Below are positions 43,401 through 58,458 of a DNA stretch of 64,000 nt, one piece after another. Positions within the stretch are counted from its first letter, which is position 1. Every line of letters starts with the position of its first letter. Made by a program: the position numbers and the translations under genes. This DNA comes from Amanita rubescens (lineage: Eukaryota; Basidiomycota; Agaricomycetes; Agaricales; Amanitaceae). The stretch lies in NCBI GenBank assembly GCA_015039365.1, contig WION01000201.1, positions 36,746 through 100,745 of the forward strand, in the 5' to 3' direction. Under the pieces are notes generated by a model, which saw nothing but the letters and a program-made list of their open reading frames with translations, did not search any database and was not told the origin of the DNA.

Positions 43401-44785
43401 GGAAAAATCTGATTTTACTTATCAGTACTTTTGCACTTTTTTGGTCTTAAATAAGTACAATAAGTAACTTTCAAGGTGTCAAATGTTGGTCTTATCCAAT
43501 GACTTATTTTTTAAAATAAGTCAAAATAAGGCACCCCCACCTTTTTTTGGCCTTATCTGACTTATTTTCAATGTTTTGAAAATCAAACTGGACCAGGCTA
43601 CTGCTTGCATCAGCTTTGACTTTTGGACTTTTTGAGTTGCCTTGTTCACTCCTTAGAAAACAAAAGAAATAGCCAAAAAATAATTCCATTTATGTCATAC
43701 TTATTTTTGCTTATTTCTAACTTTCTACTTATTCTACTTATTCTACTTATTACTAGTATTAGTAGTACTTATATGAACTTAGGGAAAAGCGGACATGGGG
43801 GGGATATGAAATAAAGGCCCTCCTTATATACCTGGGGGTTGGCGCACGGACCATGTCACGTGTTTGTATTATGTAAGCAGATCACGTGACTTAAATCGGC
43901 AAAAAGGTGCCCACAATGCCAAAAATGTCAAATCTAATTTTAGAATTGCCAAATATGGCTTAGTTCAAGAGATATTCGCAATTTTCACTTTTTGATGTGC
44001 CAAATGTGCTGACGACTTATGCACTTAGCACCTTGAGGTGGAGGTGAACGTTATCAATGGTCTTAATGGACTTATAATATAGCCTGGTGTCTTATGCATG
44101 TTGGTCGCTAAGGCAAAAAAGGCATTTCAAGTGCCTAAGCACATAAGCAAATCCAGGATTTTTGCTGATGAATCTGCCAAGAATGAACTCTATAATATCT
44201 GTCATATAGCAATATGTCAGATATGACAGAACTCTATAATTTCTGTCAATCATTATGACGAATAAGAGCATCATATGATACATAATGACTCACATATAAG
44301 TCATATGATGAGTCAATATGACGATAGCTGTGTAATACATACACACCTAAAACCCAATAGGATAAGGTCCATAGATAGCATAGTTTACACATATTTGTAT
44401 CTTGGACAATATAAAAGGAGGGACAATTTGTCGTTCCCTCCTAACTTCTTACTCTCATATACTGTCTTACAGTTGAGCCTCAGCTCCTATAAAGCCCTAC
44501 AACACTCATCTCCACCTTCTTAGTAAGTCAGTTCCTTACTCAGTATCATGGTGCTGCACTGCTGCATTGGACTCTATGATGAGTAGAGGATTTCCAACTT
44601 CATCAATATGAAGTGTACACGGTGTGTACCTAGGTTAATGCAAATTATAGAATGTGCGATGTTCACAATGGATCACAATGGATCATGGCAGTTCACGCTG
44701 GCTCACAATGGTTGGCCATTACATGTAGATTTTGTCTGATACAGACCATCATACACCAAGGCTGACTCTCTTCTGTGCAGCACAT
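43401..44785. other. Gene-free stretch
   Basis: AT-rich, with CTTATTCTACTTATT short-tandem sequence at 43720-43760 and TATGTCAGATATGACA palindromes near 44210. No supported coding region. Confidence 0.5.
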
Positions 44786-44787
44786 AC

Positions 44788-44915
44788 TCATCCCCACCTT
44801 TCCCATCCCCACCTTTCCCATCCCCACCTTTCCCATCCCCACCTTTCCCATCCCCACCTTTCCCATCCCCACCTTTCCCATCCCCACCTTTCCCATCCCC
44901 ACCTTTCCCATCCAT
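44788..44915. repeat. 15-bp minisatellite, about 8 copies
   Basis: The unit CCCCACCTTTCCCAT is repeated almost perfectly. The reading frames through it on both strands (poly-MGKVG, poly-HLSHP) are artefacts of the repeat. Confidence 0.95.
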
Positions 44916-45476
44916 GCCTTTTTTTAGCAAGCCAGACAGGGCTGCATGGTCATCAATGTTTAGGGGGAAAAAACTCTTCTCATGCTGTTACCACCTTCAC
45001 CAGAAAGGACATCCCCAAAACATCTAACAACCCAAATCCCCACAAGGATGCCAATGACAAGGGCAGTCCCAAAACTCATATAAGAATCAATTACAACACC
45101 ATTGCCAATGATCCTGTTGCCACAATGGGAAATCAAACCCTTGCACTGCTTCTTTGTACAGATACACTCCTACACAATATGCAAAGCTCTTGGAACACCA
45201 CATCAGCTGGCCAGGCCAGTGACTACCTGTAGGTTGCATACATGGGCATGGGTTTCTGGGTCTGGCACTCATGCCAAACTGTTCTATGGTCTATTACTAA
45301 AGCCTTCACTGGTAACTCAACATGGTAAGAGGGCCTCTTTGTACAGTGTCATAAAGTTACAGACATAGACATGCATCGGGAAAATGCCAAGCAAGGTTGC
45401 CGAGAATCGAGATGTGTGACAGTATAGGTGATGCAAGTCACATAGTCACAACTATCTACATTACGCCGCATTCGCA
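44916..45476. other. Boundary between the repeat zone and the gene island
   Basis: No supported gene. It includes the upstream region of the DUF1748 gene. Confidence 0.4.
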
Positions 45477-45756
45477 ATGGTTCTTGGTCGACTGGCTCAC
45501 TATGCCTTTGATGCCGTTCTCTTATCTACAGTCGTAGCTGGTGTTAAGAGGTCCAGCGGATTTGCGTGAGTGGTCTATGCATCAATCAATGCTCAACTAA
45601 TACCAATCCACTCCAAGTCCTGATACCTCTCTGCTAAACGATCCAAGCATTCGTTCTCTGGCCGAGAGATATTTGGGAGTGGGAGAATCGGTATTTGATA
45701 TGTTGCAAGCCGTTGTTGTGAACAGCCCATATTCCACGAGGAAAGCCCCAAAATAG
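45477..45756 (+). CDS. DUF1748 small mitochondrial protein
   Basis: Exon 1 (45477-45565) encodes MVLGRLAHYAFDAVLLSTVV and on to GVKRSSGF. A 52-nt GTGAGT...CAAG intron (45566-45617, phase 2) follows, then exon 2 to TAG 45754-45756. The product is 75 residues, the size of the fungal DUF1748 family, whose yeast member is a small mitochondrial protein of unclear role. The hallmark N-terminus and the LAERYLGVGESVFD motif in exon 2 are both present. One hydrophobic helix covers roughly residues 10-25. It is the first intact host gene beside the repeat zone and is followed closely by eIF4B on the same strand. Family assignment is strong; function is not known. Confidence 0.87.
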
Positions 45757-45961
45757 TCCCTATCGCCTGGAAGGGGTACTATCCGTATTTCAGTGCTTGT
45801 TGGGAGTGGTGTGTACAGGAGGCTCAGTAGTTAGAGAAATACAAGTGTCGAATACCTTTCTTCTCACAAGGGCGTGGGAACACAATCCTCGTTCTCGGCC
45901 TGACTGTTGTGGGCTCCGGACCCTCAAGCACCGCAACAACTACCATCAATCTTTCGGCGGA

Positions 45962-47829
45962 ATGGGTACGATATCTATCTACCCAATTCACTCATTACGC
46001 AATGATATAACCTTGATGTTTTCTAGCTCCAAAAAAAGGGAAAAAAATATCGCTCAATGAATTTTTGGGAGATAACAGTAAGCAACGAAACTCGCACTTT
46101 GGCTATTGTGTTCACTCTCGTTCAGCATTTGGCTCCTGGGCCGATGAGATGGAAGCTCTTCCAACAGCCCGTACGTATCACAAACCAACGCACTGCTGGA
46201 CCAACGACCAAGCTTTGATTAGCGGCCACAAGGACAGACGATGATCAATCACGAGGACATGATCGTTTCGTTAAAAGAGAGGATGCAGTTAGAGGTTGGA
46301 TCTCTATGCAATCGTGCTAAGAACTGAAGTTAATGACTTCAATCAGTTGACCGTCTTGGTCCACCTCGGGAAGATGTTCCGCTTCCCACCCGACCGCCCT
46401 ATACTGCATTCATAGGGAACTTGTCATTCGACCTTACAGAAATGGAATTGCAGAGTTTTTTCTCCGCCTCTAATGTAAGGTGATGACACTGATCATTTTC
46501 GATGTACTGATGCTTAGCCAGCCCAAATCTGCGAAAATAATCAGAGACAGAGAAGATAAGCCAAAAGGATTCGGTTACGTCGAGTTCGAGGATCTTGACG
46601 GCCTGAAGGAAGGTCTCGCAAAATCGGGTTCTGTCAGTTACTGTGACAAGCTTCCAAATTCCTTTAATCCTTACTCTCTCAATAGAATCTTGCCGGAAGA
46701 ATTATTCGTGTCAGTGTTGCTGAACCACGTGAGTCCCGGTTCAATATCAGTCAAGAACCTTTTACAAATAAGATGTTCTAGCTAAGGAACGCAATAATAT
46801 CCCTGCTATCGAAGACGGTTCCAAGTTCGAAGGGCCCTGGAGACGTGATGGTCCTCTTCCGGACATTCCGGAACGCGAGTCTTCCCGACGCCGGTTCGAT
46901 GGACTATCTTCCCATGATCGCACAACAGCTTCAGATCGCACAACATCTTCAGATCGTACAACAGCTTCAGATCACTCCTCTGATTGGCGATCAAATCGAG
47001 TCCGTGCCCCCGAGCCAGAAGCTCCTCAGTCTAAACGAAAAGGTTCAGGTTTCTCTACCGCCCACACCAGCACAGCGGACAAAGAGGAAATTTGGACCAT
47101 AGGCAGCAAGTTTAAACCATCCGACGATGCACAAAGCACCAGAACAGGAAATCTACGGACAACTAGGGAAACTAGTGCAGATGAACCGGACTGGAGAAGC
47201 GCCGCTAAGTCCAAGTTTGTTGGTCGACATGATGGATCCCGCACGTATTATCTGCTTACCGCTACCAACCTCACGATTAATAGTATTCATATAGCTACGA
47301 CGTCGACCCCCCCTACTCCGCAAATGGGACGCCGCAAGTTGGAACTGCTACCTCGTTCGGGAAACGGCTCATCTAGTCCCAGTCCTATGTCATCACCCAA
47401 GATGAGCCCTGCATCATCATCCACTGCCGTTAAATCAAACCCATTCGGTGAAGCCAAGTGAGCGCCGAATTAACCCACAGAGCTAAAGGTTGATTGCCAG
47501 TTTCCAGACCTGTCGATGTCTCCCAAAAAAACAAAGAAGTTAGTGAGCGTCTAGAGCGAGAACGGGAAGCCGTCAAGGAACGATTCAGCATGTCAAGAAC
47601 TAGCTCTCACGGTGCCTCAGAACGGACAACGCAGAATGTCGTAAAGCCGCCGCAGAATAGTGTCTCACATCAAAAGCCATCGCCCGGGACGTCAATGTCG
47701 CCAAACGTTCGCCCATCGCTTAGCTTTGCCAATGTCGCAGCTAGCAAAGGGGCCGTAGCAAAGGACCAAGAGCCACAAGAGGTCAACACTGAGCGTGTGG
47801 CCGAAAAGTTAGCAGATACTGCTACCTGA
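45962..47829 (+). CDS. TIF3: Translation initiation factor eIF4B
   Basis: The gene starts with a four-base first coding exon (ATGG, 45962-45965). Exon 2 then gives MAPKKGKKISLNEFLGDN, followed after another short intron by TFGSWADEMEALPTAP, the eIF4B N-terminal signature. One RRM follows with RNP2 (AFIGNLSF) and RNP1 (KGFGYVEF), then VSVAEP. Next are DRTTASD-type repeats rich in Asp/Arg/Ser around 46900-46980, the WTIGSKFKPS box, and a C-terminal region with SNPFGEAK, RPVDVSQKNKEVSERLERER and a Ser/Thr-rich tail to TGA 47827. At least eight introns of about 45-70 nt are needed. The protein stimulates eIF4A helicase and mRNA recruitment to the ribosome. Confidence 0.9.
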
Positions 47830-48179
47830 CAAAAGAGTGTATATGATAGCTAGATGAACAAGGCATTGGTTCTTGGCATGATATTGACCGTCATAACATA
47901 GCACGGTTGTCAGACCCCGAGACCGCCATGAGACATTACAACGAGAAGTAAACAATTAAAAGCGGGAACCCTTCCCCGGGGGCGACATAATAAAAAAGAA
48001 ATGTTTCTTTTACAATTGGTTGTTTATAATAAATTCCTTCCTATCTTCCACAAGCCATCCGATCTCGCGGTCGTACCATATCAGCGCAATGCGGACGGAT
48101 GTTGGTCATGCGGCTATGTTTATTTGTAACAATTTGTTCGTTCAATTTTCCTTCCTTGTTTCACCAAAGTGCGAAGAAG

Positions 48180-50768
<2,589 letters not shown>

Positions 50769-50881
50769 TTAATCCCATCCCTAGACATGTGTAGAATTCC
50801 ATTAGAATGGCTGATAATCCTTACGTAATATACCAACACTGTCCCAGTTGGCCCAACAATACTTGCTCGTCTGCCATTTGA

Positions 50882-53805
50882 ATGCCTAGACACTCGACAG
50901 CCGCTTTGGCAGCACAACCCTTGTCACAACACATCATCCCGCCTCCATCCCCTGCCTCCGCTTCGGAGAACCTCGCGCTCTTGAGAACCCAATGGAAGTG
51001 GGCTGCGTTTTGCCAATTCTTTTCTACCTTCGCCCCGCTCTTCCCCATGAACGATGTTTCAATATCAGCACGTGCCATTACCAGTTCAATACCAGAATGT
51101 GTTGACCAAATGTTTCATAGGACATTGAATCGGATCTGGTTGAAGGAATGGGTCGTGTTTTACCACGAATCATGACGAGGTTACTCTTTACTTTAACCTA
51201 TGACCGGAAAATCTCGTGAGTAACACTTTTTGCGTATTCGGATGATTTGAATTACTAACTGTTCAAAGCGTTGATAACTGGCAATCTATGCTGCGCAAAC
51301 AATACGCCAAACGCGCTCCAGACCTGGACCCTTTAGGAGCACAACCGCTAAGAGAACCATCTCCCACCTCGTCTGAAGATAAGACTTATGTTTATGAAAA
51401 CGACCCCCAGCTTGAGTCTTTAGAGCAGCCCTTCGAGCAACCATCACTAGAAGATGCCGAAAGGGACTTTGCAGCTCAATCTAGTGGAACTCAACAGAAC
51501 AACGGACCTGATGATTGGTTTAAATTATCCATGATTCAGAAACTTGACAGTATGCATCTACTCACGGAATGGCATTTCCAACATCCCATTAGGCTGAGAA
51601 CTCTGATGAAAACTGATGACGAAGAAGCTTCGTGGGTTGGTCAATCGCAGAATAACATTGGTCTCTATTAACTTCATGGCAGCGGATTGAGCCAGTTGGT
51701 TATGACAAGCAAAGTAACGCCTACTGGTTTATTGGTTGTAAGCGCTACGAGAACGTCATCGAAATAGATGCGTGACATTTTTGTAGCCGACCGTCTCTGG
51801 ATTCAACGAACCCTACCCAAATCACGGCATAAAATAAAAAATACGAAGAGCCCCGACAACGATGGTTCTCAAGCGAGTTCCGGTCGTGCGAAACGACGTC
51901 GTCTCGGGAAAGATTTGGAACATGATGACGAGACTATTTTCACCCTTCTACCTGCGCCAAAAGATCGAACAGCGAAAACTCGAGCCAAAGTCAATCCAGA
52001 TACACATGCCCAGACATCGTCAGGGTCGGTTCAAACAAGCGGATCTCGGGAATCTAAACACGGGACCACATCTCGCCCCATTTTGGGCACTCGGGCCAGC
52101 GCTCGTTTACGAGGTGTTCAACAGAATGAGTGGCAACCGATTCCCAGAGAATGGATGGAAGAAGGAACAGATCTAGAGATACAACACATGTCTGATTTGA
52201 AAACGGGCTTAGAAAGTGACTTGGATGAACTAAGTGAGCTCACCGAATTGAGCGACGACAGTTACGATAAACCGCCGGACACCGTCGAAAAATTAATTTC
52301 TCTTGATGATACCGGTCACCAGAGCACTCCGAGCGAAACGCAGAACCAGTCACAAAAGTATTTTGTAGAGTGGGAAACGGTTAGTGGACTTATATTAGCA
52401 TATCATGTCTGACCCTCTAAACAGATTTGCGTAACATTGCATGATTGGGAGCACATTGCTGACCGCTTCGCGTCAGGGTCACACTATAGCGAAAAGGCTT
52501 TGCACAAGTATTTGGTTAATCATTTGGTTCCCAGAGTGACCGAAAATCTGAGGGTAATCTTTCTTATCCCCCATGCACGTCTCTTCTCAATCTCTGTATA
52601 ACGTAGAATATCGAGCGACAGAAACGACTAGAAGATGCTATCACTTACAGGAAGAGATCTTCCCGAATAGCTCTAAAAGAAAGTGAAAGGGAGCAAGCAC
52701 TGGCAGTGACACGCAAGCGAGCAGAGGAAGAAGAGCGATTAAGCCGTGCAAGGAGACTTCAAGCACGGCAACAGAGAGAAGAAGAGAGGCGTATGCGCCA
52801 AGAGAATGCAAGGGTCCAGCGCAGAAAGGAGCGAGAATCAAAAGAAGCAGAACGGGAAAGGTATTCATTATTATTTACTGACGAAATTAGAACTTAATTT
52901 TGCATAGAGGAGTAGAGCCAGAGCAAGGAGTAGAGGAAGGCGGCTTCTCTAATTCCACCGATGCAAACCCTAGTAGTTTCCTCCGGCCGCCAACTATGTC
53001 TAATTGGGAACTAGATTGCGAGATCTGTCGGCGACGCGAGATTAGTCCTGTGCGTGAATTCCGTTGCCCTCCGACAAAGTACACTGACAGTGTAAGACCA
53101 GGCTGACAACACGCCGATGGTGTCCTGCGGCGCTTGCCTTAAATGGCAACACATCGTTTGTCACGACCTTGCAAATCAAAGAGCAGGCCTTCCAAAACGT
53201 GATTGGGACAGTGTAGATTTTATCTGCCGGAGCTGCAGAACAAGAGCTAATGTTGGTTATAGACCAATAGAGCCGAAAAGCAACTTGCTATATAGGCCCA
53301 AGGAGTCAACTAGACCCATCTCACGCATAAGCCCGCCAATATCCTACGGACAGCCAGTAATGCCAGGACCCGTGTATAAGCTTCCAATGACAGTGCACGG
53401 TTCTGTGCGGGACGCCCCTCTTTCTTCACCTCCACTAACCCAATCGAGTAACGTAATCGGGTCCCAGAACATGGTTGTATCACCCCTAGAGTCAACAGCA
53501 CCAGCAGTGAGGCATCGAAATGTTCTCAACAGTGCCGATTTGATTCTAGTGTTCTACAGAATTTTGTCTATGACCAAACAAGATGGAATGTTTCCTCTCC
53601 AAGTCGAGTATCGTACCATCAAACAGCGCCAGAGTGGTTAGGCTTAGAACGCGGTGAACACAAAGATCGGACGCCCTATGAGCATTCGTCCATATTCGGT
53701 CGGTCAACTAGAGGTAATCCATATCTAGCAACACCGTTGGATGCACCGCAACCTACCTTCAAACTGTCACATTACACAACAATGTATAGGGATCACCAAT
53801 TTTAG
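50882..53805 (+). CDS. DDT-WHIM-PHD chromatin-remodelling protein
   Basis: Exons assemble into: a DDT domain at the N-terminus (LRTQWKWAAFCQFFSTFAP, then after an intron DIESDLVEGMGRVLPRIM and TRLLFTLTYDRKIS); a linker with a VDNWQSMLRKQYAKRAPD exon; WHIM-like motifs (WHFQHPIRLRTLMK; IEPVGYDKQSNAYWFIG; RLWIQR); a long charged region with a basic coiled coil at 52620-52860; and a PHD finger (CEICRRRE ... MVSCGACLKWQHIVCHDL ... FICRSCR). It ends at TAG 53803-53805. About eight introns are needed. The order DDT, WHIM, PHD is that of ISWI-associated subunits such as RSF1/ACF-type proteins. The exact ortholog is uncertain. Exon joins were placed by eye. Confidence 0.8.
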
Positions 53806-53965
53806 TAAATTGTACATACTTCCGAAATTCTAAATCACTGTTTCCCATGAGTTATCTTAGATGCTCGTACAGCCTGAACGAGGGAGCCTTGAAAACAAAG
53901 GGGCCATCATCACTTGCGTGTTCTCTGTGAATTTTAAGCGTAAAGTTGGCACCTCTTTAAAAAGC

Positions 53966-54673
53966 TTACTCGATAGGCCCAAGTATACGTAGCCCCCGAA
54001 CATGCGTGTCCTTGCCGCTCATATGATTTGCAGCGATAATGATTTGGAGCACATATGCGTAGACTGGACTCCTATCCATGGGTCAGACACGCTCCCAGCA
54101 GACAAAGATAGTATTTACAACCCGTCGCCGTCTTCATTAAGCTCTGACGATACATCAAACGTGATCCACCCATCTGGCTTGTCCAGAGTAACAACTCTTG
54201 TATCCTGTAAGTCACTGGGGCCCGTGCCTGCTCTGATAGCAAGCGTCGAGGGAGTATAAGAATCATCCTGAGGATAACTTAGGTATATGCTTATTTTCTG
54301 AGAGGTCTTAGACATAACAATAACAGATGCAACCAGCGCCTACTTGTATAGCCATTTTTCTGGGAAACTCTGCTGTTATGAAGTGAGGTTGAGGTCCATC
54401 TGAACTGACTCATATTATGATACCACGATGAATCGCATGGTGGACGAATCAATCACTCACTGCCAGAAGGTATCAGGGTCACTGTCTCGAAGGCACTCTG
54501 CACCGAAGCCAAATTTGTATGACGAAACTGACCACTTTGCATACGCAGAGATATCAGGCCATGGGAGAGAAGGTGGCTGCTTGATGCCTATCGAGATATC
54601 TTAGATGGTGTGGCCGTGTGTTATCGGACTAACCGGAATGGACAATAGGAGTTCCGTCGTCTGGAAAATTCAT
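53966..54673 (-). CDS. APC10: Anaphase-promoting complex subunit 10 (Doc1)
   Basis: Start ATG at 54673 (MNFPDDGTPIVHS), stop at 53966-53968. Exons give DISAYAKWSVSSYKFGFG and ECLRDSDPDTFW, then HSDGPQPHFITAEFP, then SYPQDDSYTPSTLAIRAGTG and DLQDTRVVTLDKPDGWITF. The last exon is AYVLQIIIAANHMSGKDTHV and RGLRILGPIE. This is the complete DOC/APC10 beta-sandwich at normal length, just under 200 residues. Introns are short GT...AG. The subunit helps the cyclosome ubiquitin ligase bind D-box substrates. Its start codon lies only 18 bp from the furthest upstream ATG of UBA4, so the two genes share a promoter. Confidence 0.92.
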
Positions 54674-54713
54674 GTAACGCAGATGTTTGTGGCAAGTAGT
54701 ACAATGACGTTCC
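54674..54713. promoter_or_regulatory. Very short bidirectional promoter, APC10/UBA4
   Basis: The divergent start codons at 54673 (-) and 54692 or 54714 (+) are 18 or 40 bp apart. Each promoter must therefore overlap the other gene's 5' untranslated or coding sequence, unless one gene has an upstream non-coding exon. Confidence 0.5.
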
Positions 54714-56232
54714 GCCTAAATAATGTGGCAAACATAGCTACAAGCCTACAACAATCATACATGCTCAATCTCCAAGAATACCAATTATACGGCAGACAGA
54801 TGATATTGAATGGCTTCGGACTCTCAGGTCAAATATGAACTCTAACTACCTAATAATATGCTTAATAGTAAACGACCAGGCCAACTTAAACTGCAGCAGG
54901 CGTCTGTTGCTGTCGTCGGAGCCGGCGGATTAGGCTGCCCAGCCCTTCAATACCTAGCGGCAGCAGGAATTGGTGAGATACCCTCAAGAACCCAAACTCT
55001 AAACTCTGTATGATTTAGGACGAATTGGAATTTTTGACCATGACATGGTCGAGTTGTCAAACCTGCAACGGCAGATTCTGCACACTGAGAAGACCATCGG
55101 TTGGAATAAGGCCAAATCGGCCGCTAATGCATTATCAACGTCAGTTCATCACGATGTCACAGGAGGTATCTGACGATAAGATGCAGGCAATATCCGCGTC
55201 TTCAGATCGATGTGTATGAGTTTGCTGTGAGTGCCGGAAATGCCTTGGAATCGCTGGGAGCGTACAACATTATTCTTGACTGCACCGATAATCCGCCCTC
55301 CCGTTATCTATTATCCGATGCAAGTGTCCTTCTCAACAAACCTCTGGTCAGCGGAGCTGCGCAAAGGTTCGACGGGCAATTGTGCGTATACAATCTGGGT
55401 GTTTCGGGGCCCTGCTATCGTTGCATTTTCCCCATGCCACCAACCCCCACGCTGTCGGGCTCTTGCGAAGAAACGGGCATATTGGGTGTCGTAACAGGCA
55501 TCATTGGGAATTTGCAAGCATTAGAAGCAATCAAGATTATAACCGGCCTACATGGTATGTGATGGTACTCTCGTTCTCAAACCTTTGTATGATGAAGATC
55601 AGACATGAATCCATCCTTGCTGACGTTTTCTGCATTAAACCAACCTTTTTTCCGCAACTTTAAGCTACGGCGTCGCAATGACAATTGCATTATTTGCAGC
55701 GGGCCTAAAACTCTTCTCGGAGACGCCAACTATATCCAGTTCTGTGGAGGAGATAGACCTGATTGGGAAACGCGTGGGCTGCAGCCAGGTGAGCCGCGAA
55801 ATAGGATAACGGCAAAGGCATTTTTTTTTGTTCTACACTGGATTACCTGCTTATAGGGAAAACGCACAGGAGTTCAAGGTCATCCTACCGTCAAGTAAAC
55901 CTAAGCGACTCATTGATGTTCGTCCCGAAGTTGAATTTGGAATCTGTCATATTCCAGGCTTCACTAGTGCGTTTGAGATTCTATGTCTGAAAGGCAAGTT
56001 GGGATGATTAAAACCGTCAGACATTCCGCTTAATGTGCTCGTCACTAATCCAAAAGAGTTTCTTCCAAGTGACCCTAATGTAGACATATACATAATTTGT
56101 AGGTTAGGCAACGATTCACAGATCGCTGCAGAGGCTATGCGGAGCATTAACGGACGTGAAGTTATTCAGGATATAACTGGCGGCTTAAAGGCATGGGCTA
56201 GGGACGTCGATGTCAACTTTCCCATCTATTGA
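54692..56232 (+). CDS. UBA4: E1-like adenylyltransferase/sulfurtransferase Uba4 (MOCS3)
   Basis: The start is ATG 54692 or, equally likely, 54714. Order: [18 protein letters not shown], the ATP-binding loop [37 protein letters not shown], then [18 protein letters not shown]. The zinc-binding pairs are CYRC and CIIC, the second at about 55690. The region with the catalytic cysteine reads [19 protein letters not shown]-terminal rhodanese domain follows ([19 protein letters not shown]) with the persulfide loop CRLGNDSQ, ending [12 protein letters not shown]. About six short introns. It activates Urm1 and supplies sulfur for tRNA thiolation in the cytosol. It converges on the UBX gene 95 bp downstream. 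Confidence 0.94.
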
Positions 56233-56327
56233 AACTACCACTACATGTATACATTGAGGATTATATCATATATGCTCATTTTCCTTCAAGTTACTGCTGT
56301 GAGTGCGGGTATTTGAAAGTGATTTTA

Positions 56328-57306
56328 CTACTCACTTCCCAGCTTGAGCCACTTTGGAAGACCTCCTGCCTTTCCTTGATCAGACAATTTCTGATCTTGC
56401 AGCTCTAGTGAAGGTGTTCCATATGCAGGCGGCACAGGTAATTCAACTGCCAGCGCAAGAATGGGTGGTGCTAGTGGCGCTGCCATTGAAGTCGCTAGGC
56501 CACCAGCATTTAAATGATAAGCAGTAACAGAGGAAAGATAAACACACAATTCAGTTGCTCGGATTCGAAGCGAAGTAGCAGGACAGATGAAGGGGCCAAT
56601 TGGAGCTCTGACAGAGAGAGATCTCGGACCTTAGGGTCGGAGACACGAAGGTCTCGTCTGGGGGGTGCTTGATCTGGACCAATCGGGTCAGATGGACACT
56701 GTTATATATAACAAAGTCAAACGCACAGAGGATGAACTTGACTGGCTTTGCCTCATCATTCAAACAACCGCGCACAAATGCATAGACAGACTTGATCTTA
56801 TCCGACGAGGGAAAAACCTTCTCAAGTTGAGTCCTATCTGGAAAGCGGATGCGAATGGTTGTCTATTATCTATGTTATTTCAAGGATATTCTCTACTGAA
56901 AGTCTACTTACCGAGGGCCATCTCTCCTTCCTGATTTTCTCGGCTGACAAACGCATTGCACGAGTCTGAAGTGGAGTGTTGACTAACCCTTGACTGCGCG
57001 CAGTCAACGCCGCCTGAGCATTCCTCAGGTCCGCCATTGTTGGATTATAGTAATCGTCGGGAATGGCAGCTAAGAATTCACTGCATTAGATTGGAATATT
57101 GACCATTTCACTACACACGTATGGGAACTGAAGTATTGCACGGTTTATACACTTTGAACGATGATCGGTCCCCTGTATTAGGACCCACTTCAGGATTATT
57201 GCTCCGCGCCGTTTCCATTGAGATAGAATTGATAAGTATCTCGTGCTAACTAAGCTCCTCAATAATTCATTCCTGCAAACATTGACTTTGCATACCTGAG
57301 ATTGCA
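56328..57306 (-). CDS. UBX-domain protein (Ubx4/TUG-like)
   Basis: The stop is at 56328-56330. Upstream on the minus strand exons give SSFKVYKPCNTSVPIR, EFLAAIPDDYYNPTMADLRN, TARSQGLVNTPLQTRAMR, then DRTQLEKVFPSSDKIKSVYA and FVRGCLNDEAKPVKFIL, APPRRDLRVSDPKVRDLSL and SELQLAPSSVLLLRFESE, and the tail GGLPKWLKLGS. This is a UBX domain with the flanks of the ASPSCR1/Ubx4 group, which bind Cdc48/p97. The first exon is not secure, so the start is approximate; ATG 57306 is a candidate. It is divergent from the PITH gene. Confidence 0.8.
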
Positions 57307-57537
57307 TATTAGTAACGATTAATAAAATGCTCAGTTGGATAAGTTGGTCAGACAGGATAAATGTCTCATATAACTAACCCAGGACGCACAGGCGAGTGGC
57401 CCCTTAAAGGGTCCGTCACAATCGAACGCAAATTACTGCAACATCATGGAATTGAATTGAAAAGGTACTCACCCAGCCTGCTTGTAACGTGAGATGAAGC
57501 ACAAAGGTATTTACCTTTGTTTACGCGCCCAGTGACG

Positions 57538-58427
57538 ATGCCCCAACACTCTCCCCACGATTGCTCTGGTCAGGAATGTGATCATACTCATGACCATAGC
57601 GACGATTTGGGCCCTCAAGATAACTTATATACCTATATTGATCGTCAGAATGTGGTTGCACTCAACATCTCCGGGGACCACCATAGTTCTTTGATTATAA
57701 AGCCTTGGCATCAGCGTACGGACGAGAACCTAGTAAGTATGATTAAAGATGAGGTCGAAGTCAATGGTGACATCTAAGTACTGGTCAAAGTACATTGAAT
57801 CAGATGCCGATGATCAAATGTATTTTAATCGTTCTTTGCCGTGGTAGGCGTTCATGTAGCGGCAGCATCGTCCGTGTACCCTTTACAGGTTCTGTCCGGC
57901 TGCGAGCTATCCTCCTGAAGGCGGGCCCCGCTCTGCAAACCCCTTCAAAAGTGCTATTGGTTGGCTTCAACCCATCTTATCATTTTTCTGACTCTCATTC
58001 GTTCAGTAGTTTGCAAACGAGATGAATCTGGATTTTGACGATGCAGCAGACAGAGAACCTACTCAAGAGGTGAACATTGCTGAAACGCGGGAACTTGGGG
58101 AGTACGCGATCAAGTGCGTGCCGTAACCTGACTTTTGTCATTAAATCTTATCTTTTCTATTTAGGACTGCCAAATTCAGCAATGTGTCCTCGATTTCTTT
58201 GTATTTTCCGTCTTCTCAAGGTGCTGACACTACGCGGATTTATTATTTAGGTTTTCTGGGACAGTGGAGCGAAGTAATGTGCCCTATTGTTAACCTTCTC
58301 CGAAAACTGACAAGTTTCCCAGCGGAAGGACAAGCCCGTGATTACAGTGTACGAGGCGCAGCCTAACATATCCGACCATGAAAAAATACAAGGTACAGAC
58401 GGCAGCTTCAGTGCACCTCAGATGTAA
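57538..58427 (+). CDS. PITH-domain protein (PITHD1-like)
   Basis: Start MPQHSPHDCSGQECDHTHDH with a His/Cys-rich opening, then DNLYTYIDRQNVVALNIS. Further exons give YIESDADDQM, VPFTGSVRLRAILLKAGPA, TAKFSNVSSISLYFPSSQG and TRIYYLGFLGQWSE, and the last one ends TVYEAQPNISDHEKIQGTDG. The stop is TAA 58425-58427. This is a stand-alone PITH domain, the module found at the C-terminus of TXNL1, a proteasome-associated protein; no thioredoxin domain precedes it. Introns are short. The 3' end converges on MED25 with 31 bp between the stops. Confidence 0.88.
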
Positions 58428-58458
58428 ACTAGGACATACGATATATACATTTCAACCG

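Noticed and set aside
44693..45232. Frames with poly-MGKVG, poly-GKGGD or poly-HLSHP
   Set aside because: They are translations of a perfect 15-bp tandem repeat on both strands.
1..45400. tRNA, rRNA or snoRNA genes
   Set aside because: No A-box/B-box pairs, cloverleaf-like arms or rRNA stretches were recognised by eye. A covariance-model scan would be needed to exclude them.
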